Source: Devosia nanyangense
GTDB lineage: Bacteria; Pseudomonadota; Alphaproteobacteria; Rhizobiales; Devosiaceae
Assembly (NCBI GenBank): GCA_016213505.1
Contig: JACRAF010000065.1
Coordinates: 1-63,656 of the forward strand
Direction of reading: 5' to 3'
Length of the DNA: 63,656 nt
A model generated the notes under the pieces. That model was not told the DNA's origin. It made no database searches and saw only the letters and a list, made by a program, of their open reading frames with translations. Of the stretch, positions 1 to 8,091 are shown one piece after another (position 1 is the stretch's first letter; each line of letters opens with the position of its first letter). A program made the position numbers and the translations under genes.

Positions 1-1023
1 CATGCGGGTCATGCCGCCGACCAGCACCACTTCGTCGATCTGGGCCAGCGACACGCCGGCATCCTTGATCGCCTGCTTGACCGGCTCGACCGTGCGCTGG
101 ATCAGGTCGTCGACCAGCTGCTCGAACTTGGCGCGGCTGAGCTTCATGGTGAGGTGCTTCGGCCCCGAGGCGTCGGCGGTGATGAAGGGCAGGTTGATTT
201 CGGTCTGCGTCGCCGAACTCAGCTCGATCTTGGCCTTTTCGGCCGCTTCCTTGAGCCGCTGCAGGGCGAGCTTGTCCTTGCGCAGGTCAATGCCCTGCTC
301 TTTCTTGAACTCGTCGGCCAGCCAGTCGACCAGCCGCATGTCGAAGTCTTCGCCGCCCAGGAACGTGTCGCCATTGGTCGACTTCACCTCGAACACGCCG
401 TCGCCGATCTCGAGCACGGAAATATCGAAGGTGCCGCCGCCCAGGTCATAGACCGCGATGGTGCCGGTGTTCTTCTTGTCGAGGCCGTAGGCGAGCGCCG
501 CCGCTGTCGGCTCGTTGATGATGCGCAGCACCTCGAGACCGGCAATCTTGCCGGCGTCCTTGGTGGCCTGGCGCTGGCTGTCGTTGAAATAGGCGGGGAC
601 GGTGATCACCGCCTGCGACACTTTTTCGCCGAGATAGGCTTCCGCGGTTTCCTTCATCTTGGTGAGGATCATCGCCGACACTTCCGAGGGAGAATACTTC
701 TTGTTCTCGACCTCGACCCAGGCGTCGCCATTGTCGCCCTTGACGATCTTGAAGGGCACCAGCCCCTTGTCCTTGCCGACCAGCGGATCGTCGTAGCGGC
801 GGCCGATCAGGCGCTTGACCGCAAACAGCGTGCCTTCCGGGTTGGTCACCGCCTGGCGCTTGGACGACTGGCCGACCAGCCGCTCGCCGTCCTTGGTGAA
901 GCCCACCATCGAGGGCGTGGTGCGCGCGCCCTCGGAATTCTCGATCACTTTGGGATTGGCCCCCTCCATCACCGCGACGCAGCTGTTGGTGGTGCCCAGG
1001 TCGATACCGATAACTTTAGCCAT
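1..1023 (-). CDS. dnaK: Chaperone DnaK (Hsp70), 3' part outside window
   Basis: ATP-dependent Hsp70 chaperone acting with DnaJ and GrpE in the cytoplasm. The first 341 codons are visible, covering the actin-like nucleotide-binding domain. The N-terminal phosphate-binding motif GIDLGTTNS lies at residues 6-14 and the second phosphate loop DLGGGTFD near residue 195. The frame runs off base 1 without a stop, so the substrate-binding domain lies to the left. The ATG at 1023 has a GAGG ribosome site upstream, and a sigma-32-like promoter lies about 130 bases upstream. Identity is secure from the near-universal DnaK N-terminus. Confidence 0.98.
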   Translation of the reverse strand, partial: MAKVIGIDLGTTNSCVAVMEGANPKVIENSEGARTTPSMVGFTKDGERLVGQSSKRQAVTNPEGTLFAVKRLIGRRYDDPLVGKDKGLVPFKIVKGDNGDAWVEVENKKYSPSEVSAMILTKMKETAEAYLGEKVSQAVITVPAYFNDSQRQATKDAGKIAGLEVLRIINEPTAAALAYGLDKKNTGTIAVYDLGGGTFDISVLEIGDGVFEVKSTNGDTFLGGEDFDMRLVDWLADEFKKEQGIDLRKDKLALQRLKEAAEKAKIELSSATQTEINLPFITADASGPKHLTMKLSRAKFEQLVDDLIQRTVEPVKQAIKDAGVSLAQIDEVVLVGGMTRM

Positions 1024-1324
1024 AGACTTTGCCTCTTTCCTAAGCGAACCCGGACCGCGAACTCCTCAAACCTTGGCAGTTCGTGACGCCCCTTGCGGGG
1101 GACCGGGCTCCTCGCTGAATTTGGATACTGACCCGTGTTGCGAGCCTTGGGGGCTATATAGGGGGCACGTTTTGGGGCTGCAAGCCGCGCGGCCCGTTAT
1201 TTTCCGGGGCTTTGACGAAGCGGTGCCGGGGACGCTCCGCGGCGCGCGCGAACCCCGACGCGCGGCATTGGCGGGCTCGCGCCGATATGCTCTAAGCTCC
1301 CTTTCGCAACAGGAACCCTCTGCC
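1024..1324. other. Intergenic region dnaK / secreted-protein gene
   Basis: About 300 bases without a convincing gene between two divergent genes. It holds the dnaK leader (1024-1147) and its heat-shock promoter. The right part (1185-1324) must carry the promoter of the secreted-protein gene starting at 1325, but I could not pick a clear -35/-10 pair there. No CIRCE inverted repeat was seen. Confidence 0.6.
1154..1184 (-). promoter_or_regulatory. Sigma-32 (RpoH) heat-shock promoter of dnaK
   Basis: On the minus strand, CTTGCAG (1184-1178) is followed by 13 bases and then CCCCTATATAG (1164-1154). This fits the RpoH consensus (CTTGAAA, 11-16 bases, CCCCATNT) closely. It would give a dnaK leader of about 120 bases. 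The match is seen in the sequence; RpoH use is inferred. Confidence 0.75.
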
Positions 1325-1729
1325 ATGAACAGGCTCATTCTTGCCCTTGCGCTCGTGCCGGCGCTCGTGACCACCGGCGCCATGGCGCAGACCGTCTCCG
1401 ACGACGTGACCAAGGCACTCTGGTGCGGCACCGCGCTCACCATCGCCTTCTCCAATGCGCCCCCGGACGCAACTCCCGAGCAGCTCGCCGAGGCGAAGAT
1501 CTATATCGACGGCGGCAATGTGCTGATCGACCAGTCGGGCCAGGCCCACCTCGATGCCGGTTTCACCGCCGAGCAGCTGACCACGATCAAGGCCGATCTG
1601 GTCACCGAAATCACCCCCATCGTCACCGGCGAGGGCGATCCGTCGACGGCAAAATTCACCTTCGAGGACTGCGTCGCGCTGCTGCCCGCCCCCGCCGCGC
1701 CGGCCGATACCAGCTCTTCGGCACAGTAA
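1325..1729 (+). CDS. Small secreted protein of unknown function
   Basis: A 134-residue protein with a clear signal peptide at residues 1-21 (hydrophobic core ILALALVPALV, cleavage after AMA). The mature part has two cysteines, C34 and C116, which could form a disulfide in the periplasm, and a low-complexity tail of Ala, Pro and Ser. I do not recognise the family. It starts with ATG at 1325 and ends 8 bases before the nicotinamidase gene, so the two are probably co-transcribed. Confidence 0.8.
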   Translation: MNRLILALALVPALVTTGAMAQTVSDDVTKALWCGTALTIAFSNAPPDATPEQLAEAKIYIDGGNVLIDQSGQAHLDAGFTAEQLTTIKADLVTEITPIVTGEGDPSTAKFTFEDCVALLPAPAAPADTSSSAQ

Positions 1730-1737
1730 GGCCCCGG

Positions 1738-2370
1738 ATGTCGATGCGACTACGCGCCGACGACGCCCTGGTCGTCGTCGATATCCAGTACGATTTCCTC
1801 CCCGGCGGCAATTTGGCCGTTGCCGGGGGCCACGAGATCATCGAGCCGGTCAACCGGCTGGCGCGGCGCTTCGCCAACGTCATCCAGACCCAGGACTGGC
1901 ACCCGGCGGGGCACATCTCGTTTGCCTCGAGCCACCCCGGGCTCGCCCCGTTCCAGACCATCGAGCTGCCTTACGGCATCCAGGTGCTGTGGCCCGATCA
2001 CTGCATCATCGGCACCAAGGGCGCGCAGTTCTCGGCGGCGCTCGACATTCCCCATGTGCAGGCGGTGATCCGCAAGGGCTACCGCGAGACCATCGATTCC
2101 TATTCGGGCTTTCTCGAAAACGACCACAAGACCAGCACCGGGCTCGCCGGCTATCTGCGCGAACGCGGCCTGAAGCGGCTCTTCGTGTGCGGCCTCGCCA
2201 CCGATTTCTGCGTCGCCTGGACCGCCGAGGACGGCATCGAGATGGGCTTCGAGACCGTCGTCATCGAGGATGCGACCCGGGCGATCGACACCGCCGGCTC
2301 GCTCGACGCGTCGCGGACGCGCATGGATGCCATGGGCGTCGCGCGGATCAAAATCGCGGATTTGCTGTAG
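1738..2370 (+). CDS. pncA: Nicotinamidase / pyrazinamidase
   Basis: Hydrolyses nicotinamide to nicotinate for NAD salvage. The 210-residue length and motifs fit the isochorismatase-like fold of PncA. Seen are the catalytic Asp D15 in VVVDIQYDF, the metal-site stretch TQDWHPAGH, a histidine in WPDHC, the catalytic Lys in VIRKGYRE and the catalytic Cys C158 in GLATDFCV. ATG at 1738 is used; a second ATG two codons later is possible. It lies 8 bases after the secreted-protein gene and converges on the next minus-strand gene with a one-base gap. Confidence 0.95.
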   Translation: MSMRLRADDALVVVDIQYDFLPGGNLAVAGGHEIIEPVNRLARRFANVIQTQDWHPAGHISFASSHPGLAPFQTIELPYGIQVLWPDHCIIGTKGAQFSAALDIPHVQAVIRKGYRETIDSYSGFLENDHKTSTGLAGYLRERGLKRLFVCGLATDFCVAWTAEDGIEMGFETVVIEDATRAIDTAGSLDASRTRMDAMGVARIKIADLL

Positions 2371-2371
2371 G

Positions 2372-2675
2372 CTATTCGAACCAGAGTTCGAGAAGATCGT
2401 TCTTGCAGAAGTCGAATTTCCCGGCGTCGTAGGACTGACCGTTCGCGAAGTTGATGGAGACGTTCGCCCCGCATTTGCCGTCCGGCAGCGTCACCGAAAA
2501 GGTGCGTTTGCCCCCCGCCGGTATCTGCTTGAACGCTTCGATTTTGCCGCCAGCCACCGACAGGCCCGTCAGCGCGTCGGTGTAGCCGTTCTTGATGGTC
2601 AGGGGAAAGGCCTGGGCGAAAGCCGCAGGCGGTAAAAGGGCGAGGGCAACAGCGAGTAAGTATGGATTTCGTCAT
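2372..2675 (-). pseudogene. Small secreted protein gene with a +1 frameshift in its signal peptide
   Basis: A GGGAG ribosome site sits 5 bases before ATG at 2675, which opens as MTKSI. After that the frame is lost. Shifting one base near 2659-2662 gives LLAVALALLPPAAFAQ, a textbook signal peptide, followed by a mature domain of about 80 residues with two Cys, ending LLELWFE at 2372. Without the shift, the downstream frame has a stop codon overlapping the ATG and no start codon before GTG at 2557. Either one extra base is present in the genome or the sequence has an error. The mature domain is a small unknown protein. Confidence refers to the frameshift reading. Confidence 0.7.
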
Positions 2676-2756
2676 GATAGCTCCCGAGGAAAGACCCTGA
2701 GCTAAGCCGAGCGAAATCCTGCTGTCCACCGGCGAGATTGCCTCGCTGCGCGGATT

Positions 2757-3338
2757 TCAGGCGTTCTTGTCGATATGGCTCTCGCCGGCCGGCGGGCTTG
2801 CGGCGCCGCCCTTGGCGACGCCGACCATGGCGGGCCTGAGCACCCGGTCGCCGATGGCGTAGCCGGTCTGCACCACCTGGACCACGGTGCCCTCGGGCCG
2901 GGTCGGATCGGGAACCTCGAACATCGCCTGGTGGCGGTGCGGGTCGAATTTCTGGCCTTCGGCCTCGATCGGTTTGACGCCATGGACGGCGAGCAGCCGC
3001 TGCATCTCGCGCTCGGTGAGCTCGATCCCATCGATCAGCGATTTCATCGGTCCGTCGGCGGTTTCCCGCGCCTCGGGCGGCAAGACGAGCAGGGCGCGGC
3101 TCAGCGAATCGGTCGCCGTCAGCATGTCGCGGGCGAATTTGGTGATGGCGTAGCTGCGCGTATCGGCGATCTCGCGCTCCATGCGCTTCCTGAGATTATC
3201 CATTTCCGCCGCCAGCCGCAGCAGCCGGTCCTTGAGTTCGGCGTTCTCGGTCGCCAGGGTCGCCACCGGATCGGCCTCGGGCGTTTCCATCTCCGGACGC
3301 GGCTCAAACCCGTCCTGCGCCATGGTGTCGTCGCTCAT
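2757..3338 (-). CDS. grpE: Nucleotide exchange factor GrpE
   Basis: Exchanges ADP for ATP on DnaK. The 193-residue protein has the typical acidic N-terminal tail, a long coiled coil (LKDRLLRLAAEMDNLRKR, about residues 40-57) and the C-terminal beta domain with the family signature around VVQVVQTGYAIGDRVLRPA. The start MSDDTMAQDG at 3338 is preferred over an upstream ATG because it gives the usual length. It lies 101 bases after an unknown membrane-anchored gene and hrcA, so the three may share a transcript. Confidence 0.96.
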   Translation of the reverse strand: MSDDTMAQDGFEPRPEMETPEADPVATLATENAELKDRLLRLAAEMDNLRKRMEREIADTRSYAITKFARDMLTATDSLSRALLVLPPEARETADGPMKSLIDGIELTEREMQRLLAVHGVKPIEAEGQKFDPHRHQAMFEVPDPTRPEGTVVQVVQTGYAIGDRVLRPAMVGVAKGGAASPPAGESHIDKNA

Positions 3339-3439
3339 CGTCGCCTCAAAACTGCTGGGGAGCCGGCCATGCCGGCAATTTGACCCGCATATCGGCCAAA
3401 GGGCGGCAAAGTTCAACCCTTGGCCCTGTTGTGCTTACT

Positions 3440-3826
3440 CTACAGAACGCACATCCCCGGCGCGATGCTCACCGTTGCGCTGCATTGCAGGGCCGCGTCG
3501 ATACTGATCTCGAGCACCCGATGTTCGGCAGGATCGAGGCAATGCAGCCAGCCCCAGTACCAAAACGACCAAGCCTGACCGTCGGACGACACCGTCGCTC
3601 CTGCGAAGCTCTGCGACCGCTTGAGATAGGGCAGTGCGCAAACTTTCGCACTGACGTCGACTGACGCCCCTACCTTACGCGCCTCGATTGGCGCGTTCCA
3701 AGCTATGTCAATTAGCCGCGCCTGAAGCGGATCGGCGGTCATGAGCTCCACTACAAACCGCCCCCCGAGCAGCAGGGTAAGGGCGGCGCCGGCCAGAACC
3801 ACAGAAGCAGACGGGCCGGATGCCAT
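3440..3826 (-). CDS. Unknown membrane-anchored protein between hrcA and grpE
   Basis: A 128-residue protein. Residues about 6-28 form one N-terminal hydrophobic segment (VVLAGAALTLLLGG), probably a membrane anchor with the rest in the periplasm. The C-terminal part is rich in Trp and Cys (QAWSFWYWGWLHCLDP). The ATG at 3826 is one base after the hrcA stop codon, which suggests translational coupling. Codon use is less GC-biased than in its neighbours. I do not recognise the family. The close junction with hrcA supports it being a real gene. Confidence 0.6.
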   Translation of the reverse strand: MASGPSASVVLAGAALTLLLGGRFVVELMTADPLQARLIDIAWNAPIEARKVGASVDVSAKVCALPYLKRSQSFAGATVSSDGQAWSFWYWGWLHCLDPAEHRVLEISIDAALQCSATVSIAPGMCVL

Positions 3827-3827
3827 A

Positions 3828-4922
3828 CTACTTCTTCCGCGCCATCACCGCGCTGATCGCCTGGGCGGTGAAATCGACCACCGGCACGATCCGCGCATAG
3901 TTGAGCCGGGTCGGGCCGATGACGCCCAGGACGCCGATGATCTTCTCGTTGGCGTCCTTGTAGGGGCTGAGGATCACCGACGAGCCGCTCAGCGAGAACA
4001 GCTTGTTCTCCGAGCCGATGAAGATACGGACGCCGTCGGCCTTTTCGGCGTCGCCGAGAAGCTCGATCAGCCCTTCCTGCCGCTCCAACTCGTCGAACAG
4101 CTTTCGCACGCGGTTGAGCTCTTCGGACTCCATGGCGTCGTTGAGGAGGTTCGAGCGGCCGCGGACGATCACCGTCGGCGCCTGCATGGCGTTGCCTTCC
4201 GACAGCGTCGCAAGGCCGGTCTCGACCAGCTTTTGCGTCAGTTCGTCGAGTTCGGTGAGCCGCTCGGCCCGCTGCGCCCTCAGCGCCGCGCGGGCTTCGG
4301 CGAGGGTTTTGCCGATGGCGAGATTGGCGAGATAGTTGGACGCCTGCGTCAGGGCGCTGGCGGTCAGCCCCGGCGGCAGCGGCACGACGCGGTTTTCCAC
4401 TGTGCCGTCCTGCCCGACGAGGATGGCCATGGCCTGCGTGGCGTCGAGGCGCACGAACTCGATGTGCTTCAAGACCATGTCGGCCTTGGCGGCGATGACG
4501 ACCCCGGCGCCGTGGCTCAGCCCCGAGAGCAGCGAGGAGGCTTCGGTGAGCAGATCCTCGAGCTTGCCCGTCTGGCCCTCGATCTGCCGGGCGATCTGGC
4601 TGCGCTCGCTCTCGTTGACCGCCCCCACTTCGAGCATGGCGTCGACGAAAAAGCGCAGGCCCTGCTGCGTCGGCTGCCGGCCGGCCGAGGTGTGGGGGGC
4701 CGCGATCAGCCCAAGATCCTCGAGGTCGGCCATGACGTTGCGCACCGAGGCGGGGCTCAGCCCGACCGACAACAGGCGCGACAGATCGCGCGAGCCGACC
4801 GGGGTGCCGGTCTCGAGATAGCGCTCGACGATCTTTCGGAAGATGTCCTGGCTGCGGGTGTTGAGCACCGACAGGAAGTCTTCGGGGGCCTTAGCCATCT
4901 GGGTCCGCTGAGGTTCGATCAA
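3828..4922 (-). CDS. hrcA: Heat-inducible transcription repressor HrcA
   Basis: Represses class I heat-shock genes (mainly groESL) by binding CIRCE elements. The 364-residue length is normal. The N-terminal winged helix covers about residues 20-90 (PVGSRDLSR, SPASVRNVMADLEDLG), followed by the GAF-like HrcA domain ending NYARIVPVVDFTAQAIS. Two starts are possible: M1 at 4922 and M9 (MAKAPEDF). No CIRCE element was found in this window, so its targets must lie elsewhere. It is divergent from rph across a 115-base space that holds a CtrA-type site. Confidence 0.96.
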   Translation of the reverse strand: MIEPQRTQMAKAPEDFLSVLNTRSQDIFRKIVERYLETGTPVGSRDLSRLLSVGLSPASVRNVMADLEDLGLIAAPHTSAGRQPTQQGLRFFVDAMLEVGAVNESERSQIARQIEGQTGKLEDLLTEASSLLSGLSHGAGVVIAAKADMVLKHIEFVRLDATQAMAILVGQDGTVENRVVPLPPGLTASALTQASNYLANLAIGKTLAEARAALRAQRAERLTELDELTQKLVETGLATLSEGNAMQAPTVIVRGRSNLLNDAMESEELNRVRKLFDELERQEGLIELLGDAEKADGVRIFIGSENKLFSLSGSSVILSPYKDANEKIIGVLGVIGPTRLNYARIVPVVDFTAQAISAVMARKK

Positions 4923-4999
4923 ATTGGAACTGTAACCATCTAGGCAAAAACGCCGGTCGATGAAAGCTGTGGCCGGGTTGTGGCCCGGGCGGCTCAGGG

Positions 5000-5015
5000 T
5001 TAAGAGGCGGTTAAC
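5000..5015. promoter_or_regulatory. CtrA-type binding site TTAA-N7-TTAAC
   Basis: TTAA at 5000-5003, seven bases, then TTAAC at 5011-5015, exactly the alphaproteobacterial CtrA consensus. It sits 23 bases before the rph start and about 78 bases upstream of hrcA. The match is seen; CtrA control is an inference. Confidence 0.5.
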
Positions 5016-5037
5016 GCCAAGAAACCCGAGTGACCCG

Positions 5038-5751
5038 ATGCGCCCTTCCGGCCGCGACCCCGATCAGATGCGCGCCGTAACCATCGAGCGCAACGTCGCC
5101 CAGAAGGCCGAGGGATCGTGCCTGATTTCCTTCGGCGACACGAAAGTATTCGTCACCGCTTCGGTCGAAACCACGCTGCCCAGCTGGCGGCGCGGCTCGG
5201 GGCTGGGCTGGGTGACCGCCGAATACGGCATGCTGCCGCGCGCCACCGGCTCGCGCACGAGGCGCGAGGCGGCGACCGGCAAGCAGTCGGGCCGGACCCA
5301 GGAAATCCAGCGCCTGATCGGGCGGAGCTTGCGCGCCGTGGTCGACATGCATGCCCTGGGCGAAAACCAGATCACCGTCGATTGCGACGTGCTGGAAGCC
5401 GATGGCGGCACCCGCACCGCCTCGATCACCGGCGCCTATATTGCGCTCTACGACGCCATCCAGTGGCTGAAGGCCCGCTCGCTGACCCGCGCCGAGCCGC
5501 TGCGCGATTCAGTCGCCGCCATCTCCTGCGGCATCTATCGCGGCACCCCGGTTCTCGATCTCGACTATCTCGAGGACGTCGAGGCGCACACCGACGCCAA
5601 TTTCGTTTTGACCGGCACCGGAAAATTCGTCGAAATCCAGGGCACCGCCGAGCAGGTGCCGTTTTCGCGCGAGGAACTCTATAGCCTCATGGGGCTGGCC
5701 GAGAGCGGCATCGCCCAGCTCACCGAGCTGCAAAAGGATGCGCTCGCATGA
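5038..5751 (+). CDS. rph: Ribonuclease PH
   Basis: Phosphorolytic 3' exoribonuclease that trims tRNA 3' ends. The 237-residue length matches the family. Signature stretches are MRPSGRDPDQMR at the start, GWVTAEYGMLPRAT, and the substrate/phosphate-binding TRTASITGAY. The ATG at 5038 is chosen over an earlier in-frame ATG because it gives the conserved N-terminus. Its stop codon TGA lies inside the left arm of a palindromic repeat. rdgB and hemW follow on the same strand. Confidence 0.97.
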   Translation: MRPSGRDPDQMRAVTIERNVAQKAEGSCLISFGDTKVFVTASVETTLPSWRRGSGLGWVTAEYGMLPRATGSRTRREAATGKQSGRTQEIQRLIGRSLRAVVDMHALGENQITVDCDVLEADGGTRTASITGAYIALYDAIQWLKARSLTRAEPLRDSVAAISCGIYRGTPVLDLDYLEDVEAHTDANFVLTGTGKFVEIQGTAEQVPFSREELYSLMGLAESGIAQLTELQKDALA

Positions 5752-5812
5752 CCCCGAACCGCAGGTCCGCGCCAGCGAAAAGTGGACGCCGGTTTTCGGA
5801 TAAGGTCATGCG
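5745..5812. repeat. Rhizobial-type palindromic intergenic repeat, copy 1
   Basis: Outer arms CGCATGACC (5745-5753) and GGTCATGCG (5804-5812) are perfect. An inner stem CGAAAA/TTTTCG brackets the core AAAGTGGACGCCGGTTTTCGG. The outer left arm contains the rph stop codon. The same core recurs at 57831-57853 and related palindromes occur at 62964-63010 and 33967-34010. Confidence 0.8.
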
Positions 5813-5826
5813 ACAGGAAAGACGCA

Positions 5827-6480
5827 ATGGGTAGCATCCCGCGATTGAAGCGCGGCGAAAAGCTGCTCATCGCGACGCACAACCGCGGCAAGCTCTCGGA
5901 GTTCCGCGAGCTGTTCACCCCGCTCGGACTGGTGCTGATTTCGGCCGGCGACCTCGGCCTGCCTGAACCAGAGGAAACTGGAACGACGTTCGTCGACAAC
6001 GCGCGGATCAAGGCGCATGCCGCCGCCAGCGCGTCGGGCATGGTGGCACTCGCCGACGACAGCGGCCTCGCCGTCGATGCCATCGGCGGCCAGCCCGGCG
6101 TCTATACCGCCAACTGGGCTGAGTCGCCGGTGGGGCGCGACTATGCGATCGGCATGCGCCGGGTCGAGGACGCCCTGCAGGCTGCCGGGGCGACGACGCC
6201 GGGCGCGCGAAAGGGCTCGTTCAACGCCACGCTCTGCTTGGCCCATCCGGACGGCCGCGACGATCTCTATATCGGCAAGGTCACCGGCACGCTGGTGTGG
6301 CCGCCGCGCGGCGACAAAGGGTTCGGGTTCGATCCGGTGTTCATGCCCGACGGCTTCGACATCACCTTCGGCGAAATGCCGTCGTCGTCCAAGCACTCGT
6401 GGTCGCCCGGACAGGTCGGGCTCAGCCACCGCGCCCGCGCCTTCGCGCAATTCGTGGAGGGCGCCATTGAGCAGTCTTGA
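5827..6480 (+). CDS. rdgB: XTP/dITP diphosphatase (RdgB/HAM1)
   Basis: Removes non-canonical purine nucleotides such as XTP and dITP by hydrolysing them to monophosphate. The 217-residue protein shows the nucleotide-binding motif THNRGK (17-22), the metal site LADDSGLAVDA and the C-terminal motif around SHRARAFAQF. ATG at 5827 gives MGSIPRLKRG; an upstream in-frame ATG lies inside the repeat and is rejected. The end overlaps the hemW start by 14 bases. Confidence 0.96.
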   Translation: MGSIPRLKRGEKLLIATHNRGKLSEFRELFTPLGLVLISAGDLGLPEPEETGTTFVDNARIKAHAAASASGMVALADDSGLAVDAIGGQPGVYTANWAESPVGRDYAIGMRRVEDALQAAGATTPGARKGSFNATLCLAHPDGRDDLYIGKVTGTLVWPPRGDKGFGFDPVFMPDGFDITFGEMPSSSKHSWSPGQVGLSHRARAFAQFVEGAIEQS

Positions 6481-7633
6481 CCCGCGATCGAATGGTCTGT
6501 TCGGCGTCTACATCCATTGGCCGTTCTGCGCCGCGAAATGCCCCTATTGCGATTTCAACTCGCACGTCCATCGCGGCGAATTCGACGAGCAGCGTTACGT
6601 CGAGGCCTATAAGCAGGAGATCGGCTATTACGCGCGGCTGACCAAGGGCCGCACCGTGCAATCGATCTTTTTCGGCGGCGGCACGCCTTCGCTGATGGAC
6701 CCGCGCTCGGTGGCGGCGATCCTCGAAACCATCGGGCAATACTGGAATATCGCTCCAAAGGCCGAGATCACGCTCGAGGCCAACCCGACCTCGGTCGAGG
6801 CCGACCGCTTCCGCGGTTACCGCGCCGCCGGCGTCAACCGCGTCTCGCTCGGCGTGCAGTCGCTGCGCGAAGGACCGCTCGCCGAACTCGGCCGCCGGCA
6901 TACGGTCGACGAGGCGATTGCCGCGGTGCGGCTGGCCCAGTCGATCTTCCCGCGCTCGAGCTTCGATCTCATCTATGCCCGCCCGCGCCAGACGCTGAGC
7001 GACTGGGAGGACGAGCTGACCGAGGCGCTGTGGCTGACGCAGGGCCACATCTCGCTCTACCAGCTCACCATCGAGATGGGGACGCGCTACTACGACCTGT
7101 TCAATGCCGGCAAGCTCAAGATGCCGGACGAGGACCTCTCGGCCGATTTCTACGAGCTGACGCAGGAGCTGGCTCGCAACGCCGGCCTGCCCGCCTACGA
7201 GATTTCCAACCACGCCCGGCCGGGGCAGGAATCGATCCACAATCTCATCTACTGGCGCTACGGCGAATACGCCGGCGTCGGGCCCGGCGCGCATGGCCGG
7301 TTGATCCTCGACGGGCACCGCCACGCGACGGCGGCCGAAAAGCTGCCCTTCGAGTGGGAAAAACGGGTGCTGGCCCGTGGCCACGGCATGGCGACCGACG
7401 ACATCCTCACCTGGGAGGAGGAAGGCGACGAACTGCTGGTGATGGGGCTCCGCCTGCGCGAAGGCATCGACCCCGAGCGCTTCTCGAAACTCAGCGGCCG
7501 CAAGATCGATCCGCGCCAGATCGCCGAGCTCAAGCGCATCGGCTTCGTCGAGACGCTGCCCAACGGCTATTTGCGGGTGACCGACAAGGGCTGGCCGGTG
7601 CTGGACGCCGTGGTCGCGGACCTCGCGGCATGA
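6467..7633 (+). CDS. hemW: Radical SAM heme chaperone HemW
   Basis: HemW family (long mis-annotated as HemN-like coproporphyrinogen oxidase), a heme-binding radical-SAM protein. It has the C-x3-C-x2-C cluster motif CAAKCPYC (residues 21-28) and FFGGGTPS. HemW proteins differ from true HemN in lacking the extra N-terminal residues. The start is TTG at 6467 with GGAGG six bases upstream, inside the rdgB end; there is no suitable ATG. The length of 388 residues is normal. The stop TGA overlaps the ATG of the next gene (ATGA). Confidence 0.92.
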   Translation: MSSLDPRSNGLFGVYIHWPFCAAKCPYCDFNSHVHRGEFDEQRYVEAYKQEIGYYARLTKGRTVQSIFFGGGTPSLMDPRSVAAILETIGQYWNIAPKAEITLEANPTSVEADRFRGYRAAGVNRVSLGVQSLREGPLAELGRRHTVDEAIAAVRLAQSIFPRSSFDLIYARPRQTLSDWEDELTEALWLTQGHISLYQLTIEMGTRYYDLFNAGKLKMPDEDLSADFYELTQELARNAGLPAYEISNHARPGQESIHNLIYWRYGEYAGVGPGAHGRLILDGHRHATAAEKLPFEWEKRVLARGHGMATDDILTWEEEGDELLVMGLRLREGIDPERFSKLSGRKIDPRQIAELKRIGFVETLPNGYLRVTDKGWPVLDAVVADLAA

Positions 7634-8010
7634 TCGCCAGGCAGAGTGTAACGGCGTTCCTCTCGACCCTCGTCCATCCCCGCAAGGCCGAGATCGAGCG
7701 CGTGCGCGAGCTGATCTTCGAGGCCGATCCGCATCTGAGCGAGCAGATCAAGTGGAACGCGCCGAGCTATGGCCACGGCGACGACCGCATCACCTTCCGC
7801 CTGCAGCCGGGCGACCGGATCGACCTGATCTTTCACCGCGGCGCCAAGGTGCAGGACAATTCGAGCTTCAGCTTCGCCGACGACAGCGGCCTCTGCACGT
7901 GGCTCGCCCCCGACCGCGCCATCGTTTCGTTCGGCGACAGCGCCGACATCGAGGCCAGGGCCCCGGCGCTGCGCGCGCTGGTCAAACGCTGGATCGCAGC
8001 GACCGCGTGA
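7630..8010 (+). CDS. DUF1801-like protein
   Basis: A 126-residue cytoplasmic protein whose layout (helical start, then SEQIKWNAPSYGHGDDRITF and a C-terminal LRALVKRWI helix) resembles the DUF1801/YdhG-like fold, related to iron-binding frataxin-like proteins of unknown role. It starts with ATG overlapping the hemW stop, so it is translationally coupled to hemW. The family assignment is by pattern recognition. Confidence 0.75.
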   Translation: MIARQSVTAFLSTLVHPRKAEIERVRELIFEADPHLSEQIKWNAPSYGHGDDRITFRLQPGDRIDLIFHRGAKVQDNSSFSFADDSGLCTWLAPDRAIVSFGDSADIEARAPALRALVKRWIAATA

Positions 8011-8091
8011 GGGCGAAGCCGTCGAACCGCAGGCCTGGGGTTCTTGATCCGAGCCTGTCGGCATAAACACGCCGCCGCCGCCGCAAAGGCG

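Noticed and set aside
4923..5037. CIRCE element (TTAGCACTC-N9-GAGTGCTAA) near hrcA or dnaK
   Set aside because: No matching inverted repeat was found in either spacer; only the CtrA-type and RpoH-type motifs are present.
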